Shown here: piece after piece, positions 53,737-64,000 of the stretch
How positions within the stretch are numbered: position 1 is the first letter of the stretch
How the letters are laid out: the number at the start of each line of letters is the position of its first letter
Assembly: GCA_014529385.2 (NCBI GenBank)
Contig: CM043969.1
Span: 22,379,946 to 22,443,945, forward strand
DNA length: 64,000 bases
From: Adiantum capillus-veneris
Lineage: Eukaryota; Streptophyta; Polypodiopsida; Polypodiales; Pteridaceae
Reading direction: 5' to 3'
Notes under the pieces: generated by a model
What the model saw: the letters and a program-made list of their open reading frames with translations, nothing else
Database searches by the model: none
Told to the model about the DNA's origin: nothing
Position numbers and translations under genes: made by a program

Positions 53737-54245
53737 TGGAGCTAGGGAGATGCCAATAGAGGAGGAACACCTAGATCCACAACCAAACCTAGATGAGAAC
53801 CTTGTTGTAGAAATACCTGTTAAGAAGTTGGGACAATACTTTGAGGGCAATGAATCCAATGCAACCATACCAATCCTTACCAAGGGACTAACTATGAAGG
53901 TAATCCTTGATGGTGGCACTGGGGTTAGCATTGTGACTAAAAATTGATGGGAAACTATGGGAAGACCTCACCTTGGGACCACAACCATAGTAGTAAAGAT
54001 GGCCAATGGGTCTATTGTTAAACATATTGTGATGCTAGAAGATATCAAGATCAAGGTCTTTGGACATAAAATAATAAATACCTTCATTGTTATAGATTTC
54101 TCCAAGCACACTATGGCATCTGAGATGATCTTAGAACGTCCTTTATGAGGGAAGAAAAATTGGTGCATGACTAGTCTAAATACCATGTCTACTTGCAGTT
54201 CCAAGACTCTGTTATTCAAGTAGATATTGTAACCAGGGATTTAAT
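53737..54245 (+). pseudogene. Element C protease region, copy 2
   Basis: It starts at TGGAG after the B LTR. The retropepsin motif LDGGTGVSIVT has its Asp at 53909-53911, followed by a TGA at 53945 and KMANGSIVKHIVML...IVIDFSKHT. Same lesions as copy 1 at 34094, so these stops predate the duplication. Confidence 0.75.
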
Positions 54246-54481
54246 ATTTACCTAATTGCGATAAATTTTGTGTGATCATAAGATCTTATTGACACATTTA
54301 CATGATTACACTAAACATGATCACAAAGAGTCCAGTTAAGGGTGACCTGCAGACCCACTAAATTCCCACCGGGATTTTCAATTTTCCCTCCGGGACCGCT
54401 AGGTTTTTTCATTATGGGCTAGTAGACTTATATATATGTGGGCCCGATCGGGTCCGCTGGGTGTTATTTCTTGCTTTTATC

Positions 54482-54484
<3 letters not shown>

Positions 54485-54556
<72 letters not shown>
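54485..54556 (+). repeat. (GA)n microsatellite in element C, copy 2
   Basis: About 35 GA units, slightly longer than copy 1 (34843-34909). Confidence 0.95.
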
Positions 54557-54744
54557 CTTGTCGACCACCTTTGCAGGTACGTCAAGAGGAGAGGGGAGGG
54601 AGGCAAAGAGGGGGTTGTGTGGGAGCGTTCTCTGCATCGCAGTGCGCAGCAACAACGGAGTACCTGACCACACGATCCGGGTATGTGTTGTGTGTATTTA
54701 TGCATTGTGTGGTAGCATTCCTTTTCTTGTATTATGACACCACT

Positions 54745-55630
54745 CGTACCATTAAATATGCTAGAAGCAATGCATATAGCTTTTGATGACCTACAAGATG
54801 AAGGTTTGATTGGCATTGGAACTAGTAGCCTCTCACAAGACTATAGCCTACACGATTTGGGGTCAAAATCATCAATTGAAATTGACTCTTAGGACAAAGA
54901 ATCTGAGTTAAATCTTAGTGAAAATGTGGGGACAAACCATCCCGGGCCGAGTGGTACCCTATATGACAATCTATCCAAGGGATTAGAAGACACAAGTAGC
55001 GATTCATCTAGTGACTCTTCACTAGAGATCGGTCGTAATAAAAAATTAGACAAGAAGAGTAGGAGATATAAGAGGTGACGATATCAAGCAAATGTGCGTG
55101 CTAGAATAAATGAAAATAAATCTACCGCAGAATGGCTTAATCATATAGGGGCATGTGATGCTCATCGGAAGTTGGTAGATAGCTGGAGTGAATACCTTCA
55201 AAGCGTTATGTGATGTAGTCTACAACCCATTCACATCGCACAACTACAGGCTATAGATAAGCCAAAGTTGAGCCGTACCGTAATAAGGAGACGACAAAAT
55301 TGAGAGTTATCTCAACAACAAAAGGCATGGAAAGTGAAATCACAGTCCACAGAACAACAAGACTCCACATACTTACACCCTGCACCTGAAGATTTCAAAC
55401 CCTACACCACAAAAGAGCATAAGATTGTGTATACAAAGGCTCAAAGAAAACCTATCGATGGAAGCAATGGAGTTTAGGACGGTCCAGCAATAGTTAATAA
55501 AATAGAGTTAGCAGATTCAGGAGAAGAGTCCAAACCTGTTTTCATTGCCCAAGATCTAACAGAGACTGAGGAGTGTATACTTAAAGAACTTCTCAAGGAA
55601 TTCAGGGATATATTTGCTTGGACATAGCAT
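54745..55630 (+). pseudogene. Element C protease-to-RT linker coding remnant
   Basis: Broken frames as in 35100-36010: MLEAMHIAFDDLQDEG, a Ser/Asp-rich segment, KKSRRYKR, then FIAQDLTETEECILKELLKEFRDIFAW, the usual lead into gypsy RT. Several stops. Confidence 0.6.
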
Positions 55631-55633
55631 GAT

Positions 55634-56380
55634 ATGAAAGGTGTTCCACCTTCCATGGTGCAACAAAAAATCCCCATGAATAGCATGGCTAAATCAATTG
55701 AGCAACAACCCTACCCAATGAATCCTAAATATGCAAAGTTCGTTCAAGAAGAGCTTGAAAATCTTGTGAAATGCAGATTCATATACCCTATTGAGCACTC
55801 AAAACGGGTGTCTACAATAGTGATTGTGCCAAAAAAGAATGGGAGACTTAGAGTGTGCGTGGATCTCACAAAGCTCAATGCCCCCACTAGGAGGGACCAA
55901 TACCCCTTTCCATACTCTGAACATGTGCTTAAAAGAGTTGCAAGAAAGAAATAGTATAGCTTTTTAGATGGGTACTCGGGCTACAATCAAATCATAATTG
56001 CACTAGAGGACTAAGCTAAAAAAACCTTTATAATGAAATTTGGAGTGTTTGCATTTCATGTTATGGCTTTTGGCTTGACCAATGCCCCTGCTACCTTTCA
56101 AAGATTAATAAACACTGCTTTTAGAGAATATTTGAGGGAGTTTTGTGAAGCTTGCTTAGATAAAATTTGTGTTTATTGCTCTTGGAAAGAAGATCTATCA
56201 TGCTTACGAAAAGTGTTTGAGAAGTGCAAATTGTATCGCATCTTATTAAACCCTTACAAATGTCAATTTTGGGTTAAACATGGAGTCATTTTAGGGTATA
56301 TAGTGTCCAAAAATGGGATTCCCACAATGACAACAAAATTAAAGCCATTGCTGAATTGCCACCACCTACAAACTATATAG
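55634..56380 (+). pseudogene. pol: Element C reverse transcriptase
   Basis: One frame carries stops at 55952 (TAG) and 56012 (TAA). It contains VSTIVIVPKKNGRLRVCVDL, FLDGYSGYNQI and MAFGLTNAPATFQR. The catalytic box reads CLDKICVY, where YLDD is expected, so the second Asp is Lys. The thumb region follows (LNPYKCQFWVKHGVILGYIVS). Both the stops and the lost Asp show an inactive enzyme. The frame shifts into the RNase H frame near 56360. Confidence 0.88.
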
Positions 56381-57129
56381 GAGTTCAAAGGTTCATAGTC
56401 CATGTTGGTTATTACCTACATTTTATTTTAAATTTTGTCGAGATAGCTCGTCCTTTGTACAAGCTTCTTATTGAGGTCCATTGGACCGCGGAGTGTGACC
56501 ATGCTTGTGAGTCATTGAAAAAGACCTTGACTAGTGCTCCCATTTTACAAGTGCCCGATTGGAATATAATTTTCCATGTGTATATTGATGCATCACACTT
56601 TGCTATTGGGTGTGTTCTAGCTCAACCAAGAGAACATAAACTGAACTACCCCATTAGGTTTGTAAGTCTTCAATTGAATGATGCCGATAGAAACTACACT
56701 ACTGCAGAGCGAGAAGGATTAGCTATGATTTATGAAGTAAAGAAATTCTACCTTCTTGCCAAAAAGTTTTCTTTCTATGTGGATCATCAAGCCTTGTTGT
56801 ATCTAGTAAATAAACCTTGTTGAATTACACGATGTTTGTTAATTATCCTTGAGTTTGATTTTACCATTGTGGTGAGACCTGGTAAAAGACATTTCATGGC
56901 GGATCATTTGTCTCGCATACCCAATGGTGAATCCCCTTATGGAGTTGATGATGAATTTCTTGATACTTCTCTATTCTTAGTCAAGACCATACCTGAATGG
57001 AGTGAGAAGATTGTGAACGTTTTGGTTAACAGTATTCCACCCAAAGAGCTTCGTAAGGACATAGATCAAAATTTGTTAAAAGAGTGTGAACCTTATTCTC
57101 TCATCTCGCAAGAACTCTCTACAGGCTAG
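56356..57129 (+). pseudogene. pol: Element C RNase H and linker
   Basis: It starts VQRFIVHVGYYLHFILNF, then the RNase H region: VYIDASHFAIGCVLAQ (Asp), NYTTAEREGLAMIYEVKKF (Glu), FYVDHQALLYL (Asp). Stop at 56821, then LIILEFDFTIVVRPGKRHFMADHLSR. There is a single RNase H, unlike element A. The degraded integrase zinc-binding region follows around 57130-57270. Confidence 0.8.
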
Positions 57130-57273
57130 GGAAGGATGATATTCTTAGATGTTGTGCCCGTGAGGATGAGTATTTATACATACTACAAAGAAGCCCACAT
57201 GGGTATATCCGGAGGACATTTCTCAGGGGAACAAAGAGCTAGAAAGGTGTTGCAATCACAATAGAAGGATAAG

Positions 57274-58249
57274 ATGCCCTTACATCCTGTTAAAGTGACT
57301 CAACCATTTGAAAAATGGGGTTTAGACTTTGTAGGCCCAATTAGTCCGGCAGCCTGTAACACTCAATCTCAATATATACTCGTTGCCATTGACTATGTAA
57401 CAAAGTGGACGGAAGCCAGGGCGACACATCAGGTTGATGTAAGGTCAACTGCCAAGTTTTTCTTTGAGAACATTATTACAAGATTTGGTTGTTCCTTTGA
57501 GATTGTGAGTGACAATGGTTCTCATTTTATAAATGGAGTGATAAAAGAACTCACTACCAACTTCATGATAGCTCACCATAAGTCCACGCCTTATTATCCA
57601 CAAGCAAATGGCCAAGCTGAGAGTACCAAAAAAACTCTCATCTCCATTTTGAAAAAGAAAATTGAGGATCATCGTACAAATTGGGATTTAAGCTTACATC
57701 AGCTCTATGGGCTTATCGTACTTCTTACAAAGTGGCTATTAATTGTACACCATTCAAAATGGTATATGCCCGAGAAGCAGTTATGCCATGGGAGTTTGTA
57801 ATTCCTAGTTTGCGCGTAGCTTCACAAGAAGGTTAGAATGGTAACCCTTAGTTGAGCGCTTATATATCCTTGAGAGGTTAGATGAAGAATTACAATTGGC
57901 TGTGCAAAATGCACTTGTGAAGAAAGATAGAAGGAAGAAATGGTTTGACCGTCATCTAAAGAACAAATATATCAATGTTGGTGATGAAGTCCTTATGTAC
58001 GGAGTGCGTAACGAAAAGAAAAAGTTGAAAAAATATGCGGGAAAAGGACCATATAGAGTATGTGAAATCACCCCACAAGGTACCATTCGTGTGGAGACTC
58101 TTGATGGATTTGAAACCATTGGATTCCTCAATGGGAGAAAATTTAAAAGATACTATGACCCTTTAAGCCAAGAGAAACTACGTGCCATCTATAAAAAAAA
58201 TGTCAGCCAAGACACAAATGGAATTGAAGAGGATACAAGCTCAAGTTGA
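57274..58249 (+). pseudogene. pol: Element C integrase
   Basis: Core motifs are KWGLDFVGP (Asp), IVSDNGSHF (Asp) and PQANGQAESTKK (Glu), so the triad is retained. The frame breaks near 57700-57800 and resumes at 57896 with VKKDRRKKWFDRHLKNKYINVGDEVLMY, then GKGPYRVCEI (GPY-type) to KFKRYYDP. No chromodomain. The upstream HHCC region is disrupted. Confidence 0.85.
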
Positions 58250-59550
58250 GGCTAAGGAGCGACAACAATGCATAAGACACCAACAAAACGCCAACCTTGG
58301 AGATACACATGCATTCCGCGTTGAAACAGAGGAGGTATGGTTGGACTCGGACACACCTCTACGGTACCCTATTGAGCTAAATAGCACCTATGGAAAAGTG
58401 ATATATAATGCCTTGGCCCTTAGTGAACACGGGTGCTAAATATAATCTGCTACCATATGGGGTGTGGTGTCAGTTAGGAAAGCCACCTCTATCTCAGAGT
58501 ATTATCCAAGTTAAGGGTGTCAACAAGAAAAAAAATATGGTTTTTGGAATCTGACACACTTCTGTCAGTTATGACAATGGGATTGTAGATCAAGACTTTT
58601 TGGCCGTGCCTGTTGGAACTATGGAGGGTAATATAAACCTAGGACGCACGTGGATGATAGCCACCAAATGCACTATTGATTGGGGGAATGGGGGTGTCAC
58701 AACGTAGAAACCAACTCTTAGCCCTGCCACTCAAGCCATAATCCTGGAGATATTTCCTCTTAAGGAAATAAAACCCAAAACATTGCATGTCGAGGAGGTT
58801 GAACCATATGTCCCCATAGCCCATCTCTCTAGAGCTTCAACTATTGTAGTTGAAATAAAGATGGAGACACACAAGACCCATCCTAATATAGCAAAAAAAA
58901 CATACAAGTGGATCCCTAAAGCTTCTTTAGCGACCATAGCTAGTGCTAAAAGACATGAGCCTAGTAAGAGACGTCCCACTTGCCCCAAGAAATGTAAAGA
59001 AACATTACGTTGGATTCCTCAAAAACTATAAGAAGCCCAAGGCTACTATGAAGGAAATGATCAAACCTGGGTGCCAAAATGTAGATTTTGCTCTTACCAA
59101 TCACCTGACCCATGTGAGCCCAATCCTGTAGCTCCAAAAAAAATTGACAATCACAGAAAGAAAAAAAATCAGAGAACGCTACACACCCGCTCTAGAGCTA
59201 GTTTGGGTACTAAAGAAAGAATGATTTGTTCCACCTATCTCAGGAATAGGGAAGTCAAATGAAGCTTCTTTCTCTTCATGTACTTCCTATACGGAAAGAG
59301 AACCTTTGACACAACCTCCACCTACCATTGTACATATCCATAAAAACATGAAAGAGTTTGCACCTCCTATTGTAAGTTCACCACCTACAACGACGTTTCA
59401 AATAAGATCATGGGAGAGTACCTTACCACCCTTGCAACTAGATGAAATGCCTAGGGCGCTCAAAAACTATTGGTTAAAGTCTTCACCCATAACAACTTGG
59501 AACAATTGGTTCAAAAGGTGACGACATGATTCCAAAAGGTATGATCTACC
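58250..59550 (+). pseudogene. Element C 3' region, unknown coding remnant
   Basis: Between integrase and the polypurine tract lie about 1.3 kb of broken, coding-like sequence (for example KETHKTHPNIAKKTYKWIPKASLA near 58860 and KKHYVGFLKNYKKP near 58990). No domain is recognised. It may be an extra 3' ORF, as in element D, but the two are not obviously alike. Confidence 0.35.
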
Positions 59551-59551
59551 C

Positions 59552-59565
59552 AAGGAAGGGGGGAG
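59552..59565 (+). other. Polypurine tract of element C
   Basis: AAGGAAGGGGGGAG lies directly before the TG start of the LTR. Confidence 0.75.
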
Positions 59566-59967
59566 TGTTTCCTGACATTCATCATTCACTCACTTCCCTC
59601 TCAACCTTCCTCCCTGACCTGTCAATCTCCAATCTTAGGGAATGTATATAAAAAGCCTTATACTCACAAAAACAAGATAAAAAAGTAAAAACAAGAGCCA
59701 TCAAACAATAATCTAGAAACTTACAAGCTCTATACATAGCACAAAATCATAAAAACACACTATGCACAAGGGCACGACCTTTTGACACGACCCTTATAAT
59801 ATTTGCACTCTAATCACATCACCTATCTGTGTGTACAAATATGGCTAGTATGCTAGAGTCATCCACTCCTGCTTTGGGTGAGAGATACCCTAGCTACTTT
59901 TCACAAGTTTTTCACATGGTCTTTCCGGTGATTGCCTGTGAATGGGATTTGGTAGGTACGTGTTAGG
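59566..59967 (+). repeat. Start of the element C 3' LTR
   Basis: It begins TGTTTCCTGACATTC after the polypurine tract, with a TATA box in GTATATAAAAAGCC near 59644. The right end is not identified; it may be interrupted at about 59968 by another LTR. Confidence 0.6.
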
Positions 59968-60047
59968 AAATATGACGTAGCTAAGTAGATAATTGAGTAG
60001 ATTACTTAATCGAGAGAGATAATTTACACACACAGATATTATAGAGT

Positions 60048-60091
<44 letters not shown>

Positions 60092-60480
60092 CACGATATA
60101 CGTGGTTCACCCAATGTAGGCTATGTCCACGGGAAAGCAGCCACTCAATGGCTTTAGTACTTAAAACAAGAAATAGGCTCGATGCTGCACTGTTATATTC
60201 CGAGGGTGAGATCTACATCAAGAAGAGGGCATGTTATTCACCGGCATCCACTTCTACTAGTCATGGGCCACGCTTGTTGGTCCAATAGGAAAAGGGTAAG
60301 AGTGATCACCGATGAGCGCTGCACTCTAACTGAACATTCAAGGGCTAGTTGGCTAAGCATGGGTGCCCAAGTGTGAATGGACAAGCCCATATAAAAGTCA
60401 TATAAACCTAAAAATCCCTCATTCTCTCATTTGTCCAATTGAAGAGTTCTCTTGCTCCATCTCAATCTTCTTCTTCGTCT
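59968..60480 (+). repeat. Possible start of another LTR (copia-like, uncertain)
   Basis: TGTTAGGAAATATGACG looks like an LTR start. The phrase ATACGTGGTTCACCCAATG ... GGCTATGTCCACGGG resembles a motif I recall from many plant LTRs. A TATA-like CATATAAAAG lies at about 60391, followed by a (GA)n leader at 60497. No matching LTR end or target duplication was found. Confidence 0.35.
60053..60087 (+). repeat. (GA)n microsatellite
   Basis: A GA run of about 17 units. Confidence 0.95.
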
Positions 60481-60493
60481 CCTTGTGTGTGTG

Positions 60494-60496
<3 letters not shown>

Positions 60497-60548
<52 letters not shown>

Positions 60549-60562
60549 CATAGAGAGAGAGA
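60497..60562 (+). repeat. (GA)n microsatellite
   Basis: A GA run with two interruptions, about 105 bp downstream of a TATA-like CATATAAAAG. Confidence 0.9.
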
Positions 60563-61189
60563 GGCACACACACAAAGTGATCCAGCATTGCAACGGCATG
60601 ACAGTGGTGGGCGGTTGAGCGCGGCATGGCGGTAGCTCCCTCTTCTTTGCGGCGAGGAATACTCCACAAAGGCGAGTGTAGGGTGGTGAGTGACCCACCC
60701 TTTCTCTCTTGAGATTTTTAGACTAGCCTGGTTGTATGCTTGCATCCATTTGTGGCTGGCACACAATGTACGACAAGTCCCTTGCAACACGTACAACAGA
60801 TGTGTACACACATATAGATGCATCATGAATACAGTATCCTTTCTCAAACAGAATGCATGAATGTGTGCACAATGCATAACTAGTCCAACTAGTATCATGC
60901 TTTAGGCTATCCCCATAACCTTAAGCATTGACTCTAATACTAGGTAAAAGATACCCCTCCCCGAGGACAAAAGATACAATTTTCAATATACATCAGAGTT
61001 GCAAAAGAATTTGCATAGGAGAGGAGTTCTTAGTGCCCGACCAAGCATGGAGTTTAGGCCATGAGCCGGACTGCATCAAAGGTACCTAGCGACTAGTGCT
61101 ACCCCTAAATGGGTGTTATGAATGAAAGCGTGCATACTAGGAAATATATAGCATTGTGGAGGGTGAATATATGTGTACATTGTGTTGCA

Positions 61190-61192
<3 letters not shown>

Positions 61193-61227
<35 letters not shown>

Positions 61228-61230
61228 GAG
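61193..61230 (+). repeat. (GA)n microsatellite
   Basis: A GA run with one T interruption. The surrounding 60700-62000 is non-coding, with nothing else recognised. Confidence 0.9.
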
Positions 61231-62016
61231 AATATAGTGGAGGGTGAAATAGAGTGCACAGAGACGTGAGAAAATGACAACACGAAATCTTTAAATGCCC
61301 ATCTGAATGGAACATGCAACCATGTATTAAAGAAATGACAAAATCTGGGTATACCATATCTTAAAAAATTTTATGAAAAGTTCACTAGTAGAGCACCGGA
61401 ACCTGTGTAGGGATCGACCGGTTCACCCATCCACTTCCACTCTACTACGGAAAAAAAGAATCTTAGTTCACTGGGAGCGAGGCAGAACACCTCCAGCCTA
61501 CCTGAGACAGACATAAGCTGAGGCTGCTTCGCCTCCCTCCATGAACCCGAGGTCTGAAAGGATCCAAGTACCAGCAGTGGTAGGGTATCAACACTAACCA
61601 TACCAGTTTAGGTGCCATGCCTCTTCGATGCCCAACACAGGGTGTTTAAGTAAAGACAAGGCAAAATACCCAACATGTTAGCCATGTAGGTCATTCAACC
61701 CCCGATGCACGTTTTTGTCATGACAGTTTTTTGACCATATCTCTTAGCTCATGTGCGTTTTTCACATGACACCAAAGAGAGAAAATGTGTTAAATGATAT
61801 TTTTTTATATTTGGTATCAAGGGTTTGGGATACTTTATAACCGTTTGTGATTTATGACCAAAACTGTGTCCCTATCGCTACTATGACGTGAAACAAAAAG
61901 CCCTTTTTATGCTTGCACGTGATCATAAACGCATCATGTGCATAAATGAGTGCGTTAAACATGATGAAATAATCATGGGGCAACTTTGTATGTACTCGGT
62001 TGATCCATACATGCAC

Positions 62017-62065
62017 TCGTATGTGAAAAAAAATCACCGAGAGGGTGGCTACTAAAAAAAAAGAC

Positions 62066-62124
<59 letters not shown>

Positions 62125-62270
62125 TGATGTCTATGGAGTTTAGAGCTTCTCACCGTTCTTTAGTATTGTATGCGAAAAAAAAATCACCGAGAGGGTGACT
62201 ACTCAGAAAAAAGACATAGAGAGAGAGAGATATGATGGCTATGGATTTTAGAGTTTCTCACCGTGCTTTA
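62017..62270 (+). repeat. 150-bp tandem duplication with embedded (GA)n
   Basis: The phrase AAATCACCGAGAGGGTG(G/A)CTACT ... AAGACATAGAGAGA ... GATATGATG(T/G)CTATGGA occurs at 62031 and 62181. The GA run is long in the first copy (62068-62122) and short in the second. Confidence 0.85.
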
Positions 62271-62407
62271 GAATCCATTAGGGGTTGTCGACTGGCTTCT
62301 TGCTTTTCCGCAAGAGAGCGGTGACGAGTGCTATGTAGAGGTATGCGCCACGAAAGCTTCAGGAGAGCACGTACACCGTGGAACGAGAGAGAAGATAATA
62401 AGCACGT

Positions 62408-62459
62408 AGAGAGAGAGAGAGAGAGAGAGAGTATCATTCTTCTTCTTCTTCTTCTTCTT
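62408..62459 (+). repeat. (GA)n followed by (CTT)n
   Basis: About 12 GA units at 62408-62431, then about eight CTT units to 62459. Confidence 0.9.
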
Positions 62460-62758
62460 CCCAAGAGAGAAGAGCTTATGTAGATGGTGATGAAGAGCTT
62501 ACACCACTCCGTATACTAGATATGTATATCCTTGAGGTAATATGCAACAGACGACATGAAAATTGAGGTTTACAGGTGAATTTATAGGCTCTGCAGCTGG
62601 CTGGAGTGTGCCCCAAGCAGAAAACTAGCGCTATTTTTTGAGCAAGGAATAGCTGCAAGCTTTTAGGAACTTTGCTAAAAGCAAGCATTTGCTTTTGGTG
62701 GTCATCTCATCCACAAGAATAAGAAAGCAGGCTCGCTTTTCATCTAAAAATCATGAAA

Positions 62759-62821
62759 AGCTATAAATAGCGTGAAAAGCACTCAAAAAAGCTATAAATA
62801 GCGTGAAAAGCACTCAAAAAA
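62759..62821 (+). repeat. 31-bp tandem duplication containing CTATAAATAG
   Basis: CTATAAATAGCGTGAAAAGC plus ACTCAAAAA occurs at 62761 and 62792, perfectly repeated, so a TATA-like core is present twice. Confidence 0.85.
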
Positions 62822-62999
62822 TAGATTTTTACAAAACTAAACCATAGTGTCCGTGGAACACGTAGATTAAGGATCCGACGTTGCTTTTTGGAAAAAAACT
62901 CCTAAAACCATAAAAAGCATGAAAAAGCTACAAACGTTCGTCTAACCTACTAGAATATGCAAACGACCTTGCTTTTACTTTAGAACCTTCCAATACACT

Positions 63000-63388
63000 C
63001 AATCAAGCATCTTAAGTCAAAATTTGGGATAATAGATATTGCAAGCTATTTTTCTTATTTTCAGAAGAGACCCAAAAATTGGGGATCTTACACAACCCGA
63101 TTCCAATTGAATTTTGGCTTGCTCTCTATCTCGCAGAGCACATCTCTTTTGCACACCCTTTTTCTCGTGGCTATGCTTCACCTTCCAAAGAATTTCCATA
63201 GCCTTGTGCTTGTTAAGTTCAGCTTCGCTCTTGCCTACCTCCTTGATTTGTCAAGGGAGATCGAGACACCTTCAATTCCACACTATATTACCTAATCTCT
63301 CTAGGAATGACTACCTCGAGGTCTCAAAGCCAGCCAAGAAAGATCCCTTTCTTGTTTTTGCGTGATTGACTAGTGGGCTCCAAGATTG

Positions 63389-63463
<75 letters not shown>

Positions 63464-64000
63464 TCCTGTTCTTTCCTTGCAAGCTCGAGAGAGCCTCGTT
63501 GTCCCCCGAGAGCAAGCTTGGAATCTCCTCTTCCCTTCTCCTTTTCCATGATTTCACCTTTCCTTCCCAATCCTCTTCAAAGCCCTTAAAAAATCCCTTT
63601 TATTACCCCTCCACTTTGCCTAGTCATGGCACCGTGACTAGCGTGACATGAGAGCGGCTTTGATGATGTGGGAGCTATAGGTGGAGCTGCACCAAATGGG
63701 TTGTGGAGAGAACCCAAGAAGATCACGATTACATGCTCATAGTTTTTCTTCTCTATGGCAACCCCATCCAATGTCGGAGCTAGCCAGCGTGAGCTACTCT
63801 CTCCCCTTTTACGCTCTTGCCCGCTGCCCTCCGCCATCCTCTCCTTATTTCCTCCCTTTTTCCACCCCTTGGGTGGCACACCCCTTTGGGCGGTCAATTA
63901 CCCTTTTTCTTTGGGCAGACCTCCTTCAATTTCATAAAGGCACCACATTTGGCAGGTGGATTGGCGAAGACCTTGCTAAGCATGTCATATCAACCAAAGC
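63000..64000. other. Non-coding tail of the window with (GA)n at 63392-63461
   Basis: Only short ORFs without resemblance to known proteins are present. A long (GA)n run is at 63392-63461. No element border is recognised before the window ends. Confidence 0.5.

Overview
The window is a transposon-dense stretch of what looks like a large land-plant nuclear genome. The evidence is Ty3/gypsy elements (one with the double RNase H typical of the plant Tat lineage), a MULE/SWIM transposase with GT-AG introns, a plant-type NIF/FCP1 phosphatase-like domain, nested insertions and many GA/CT microsatellites. I cannot place it to a plant group, and I see no intact host housekeeping gene, rRNA, tRNA or CRISPR.

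Layout. 1-10043: Tat-like gypsy element A. The window opens inside its 5' LTR; gag and pol are nearly intact, and a complete 2.7 kb 3' LTR follows. 10044-11859: 3' end of an unclassified LTR element D (unfamiliar ORF, polypurine tract, 0.9 kb LTR). 11860-14600: decayed multi-exon MULE transposase ending in a SWIM zinc finger. 14600-15770: nothing recognised. 15775-20318 (minus strand): decayed multi-exon gene of unknown function with a RING-like Cys/His exon, a Lys-rich KKKSPAK exon and 240-bp acidic repeats. 20501-20608: two back-to-back TATA boxes, apparently a divergent promoter for this gene and for plus-strand ORFs from 21067. 21997-25832: decayed plus-strand gene with a DFAxNY / SDGAxSQFK / HGKGxxDGxG signature that I read as a DDE-type transposase, interrupted by a palindrome-rich minisatellite and partly duplicated at 26018-26612. 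26923-28420 (minus): decayed gene with the same acidic repeat followed by an FCP1/NIF-like domain, cut by a second copy of D (28421-30051).

30052 to at least 59566 is one nested and rearranged locus. A gypsy element C (gag remnant, protease, RT, RNase H, integrase, 3' LTR) received a long-LTR, gag-only element B with a 5-bp target duplication TGGAG. The locus is then present twice: once with a recombinant solo B LTR (30997-34093), once with full-length B (42384-53736). Between them lies a B fragment (36032-42050) joined by two microhomology junctions. Non-autonomous TTAA-flanked elements (about 1.3 kb, TIR CACTAG...) sit inside the B LTRs; one has its empty site preserved in the solo LTR. 59566-64000 holds the start of the C 3' LTR, a possible second LTR, microsatellites and small tandem duplications.

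The least familiar items are the HGKG transposase-like gene with its divergent promoter and partner gene, the TTAA elements with matched TIR changes, and a conserved coding-like exon inside the B LTRs.
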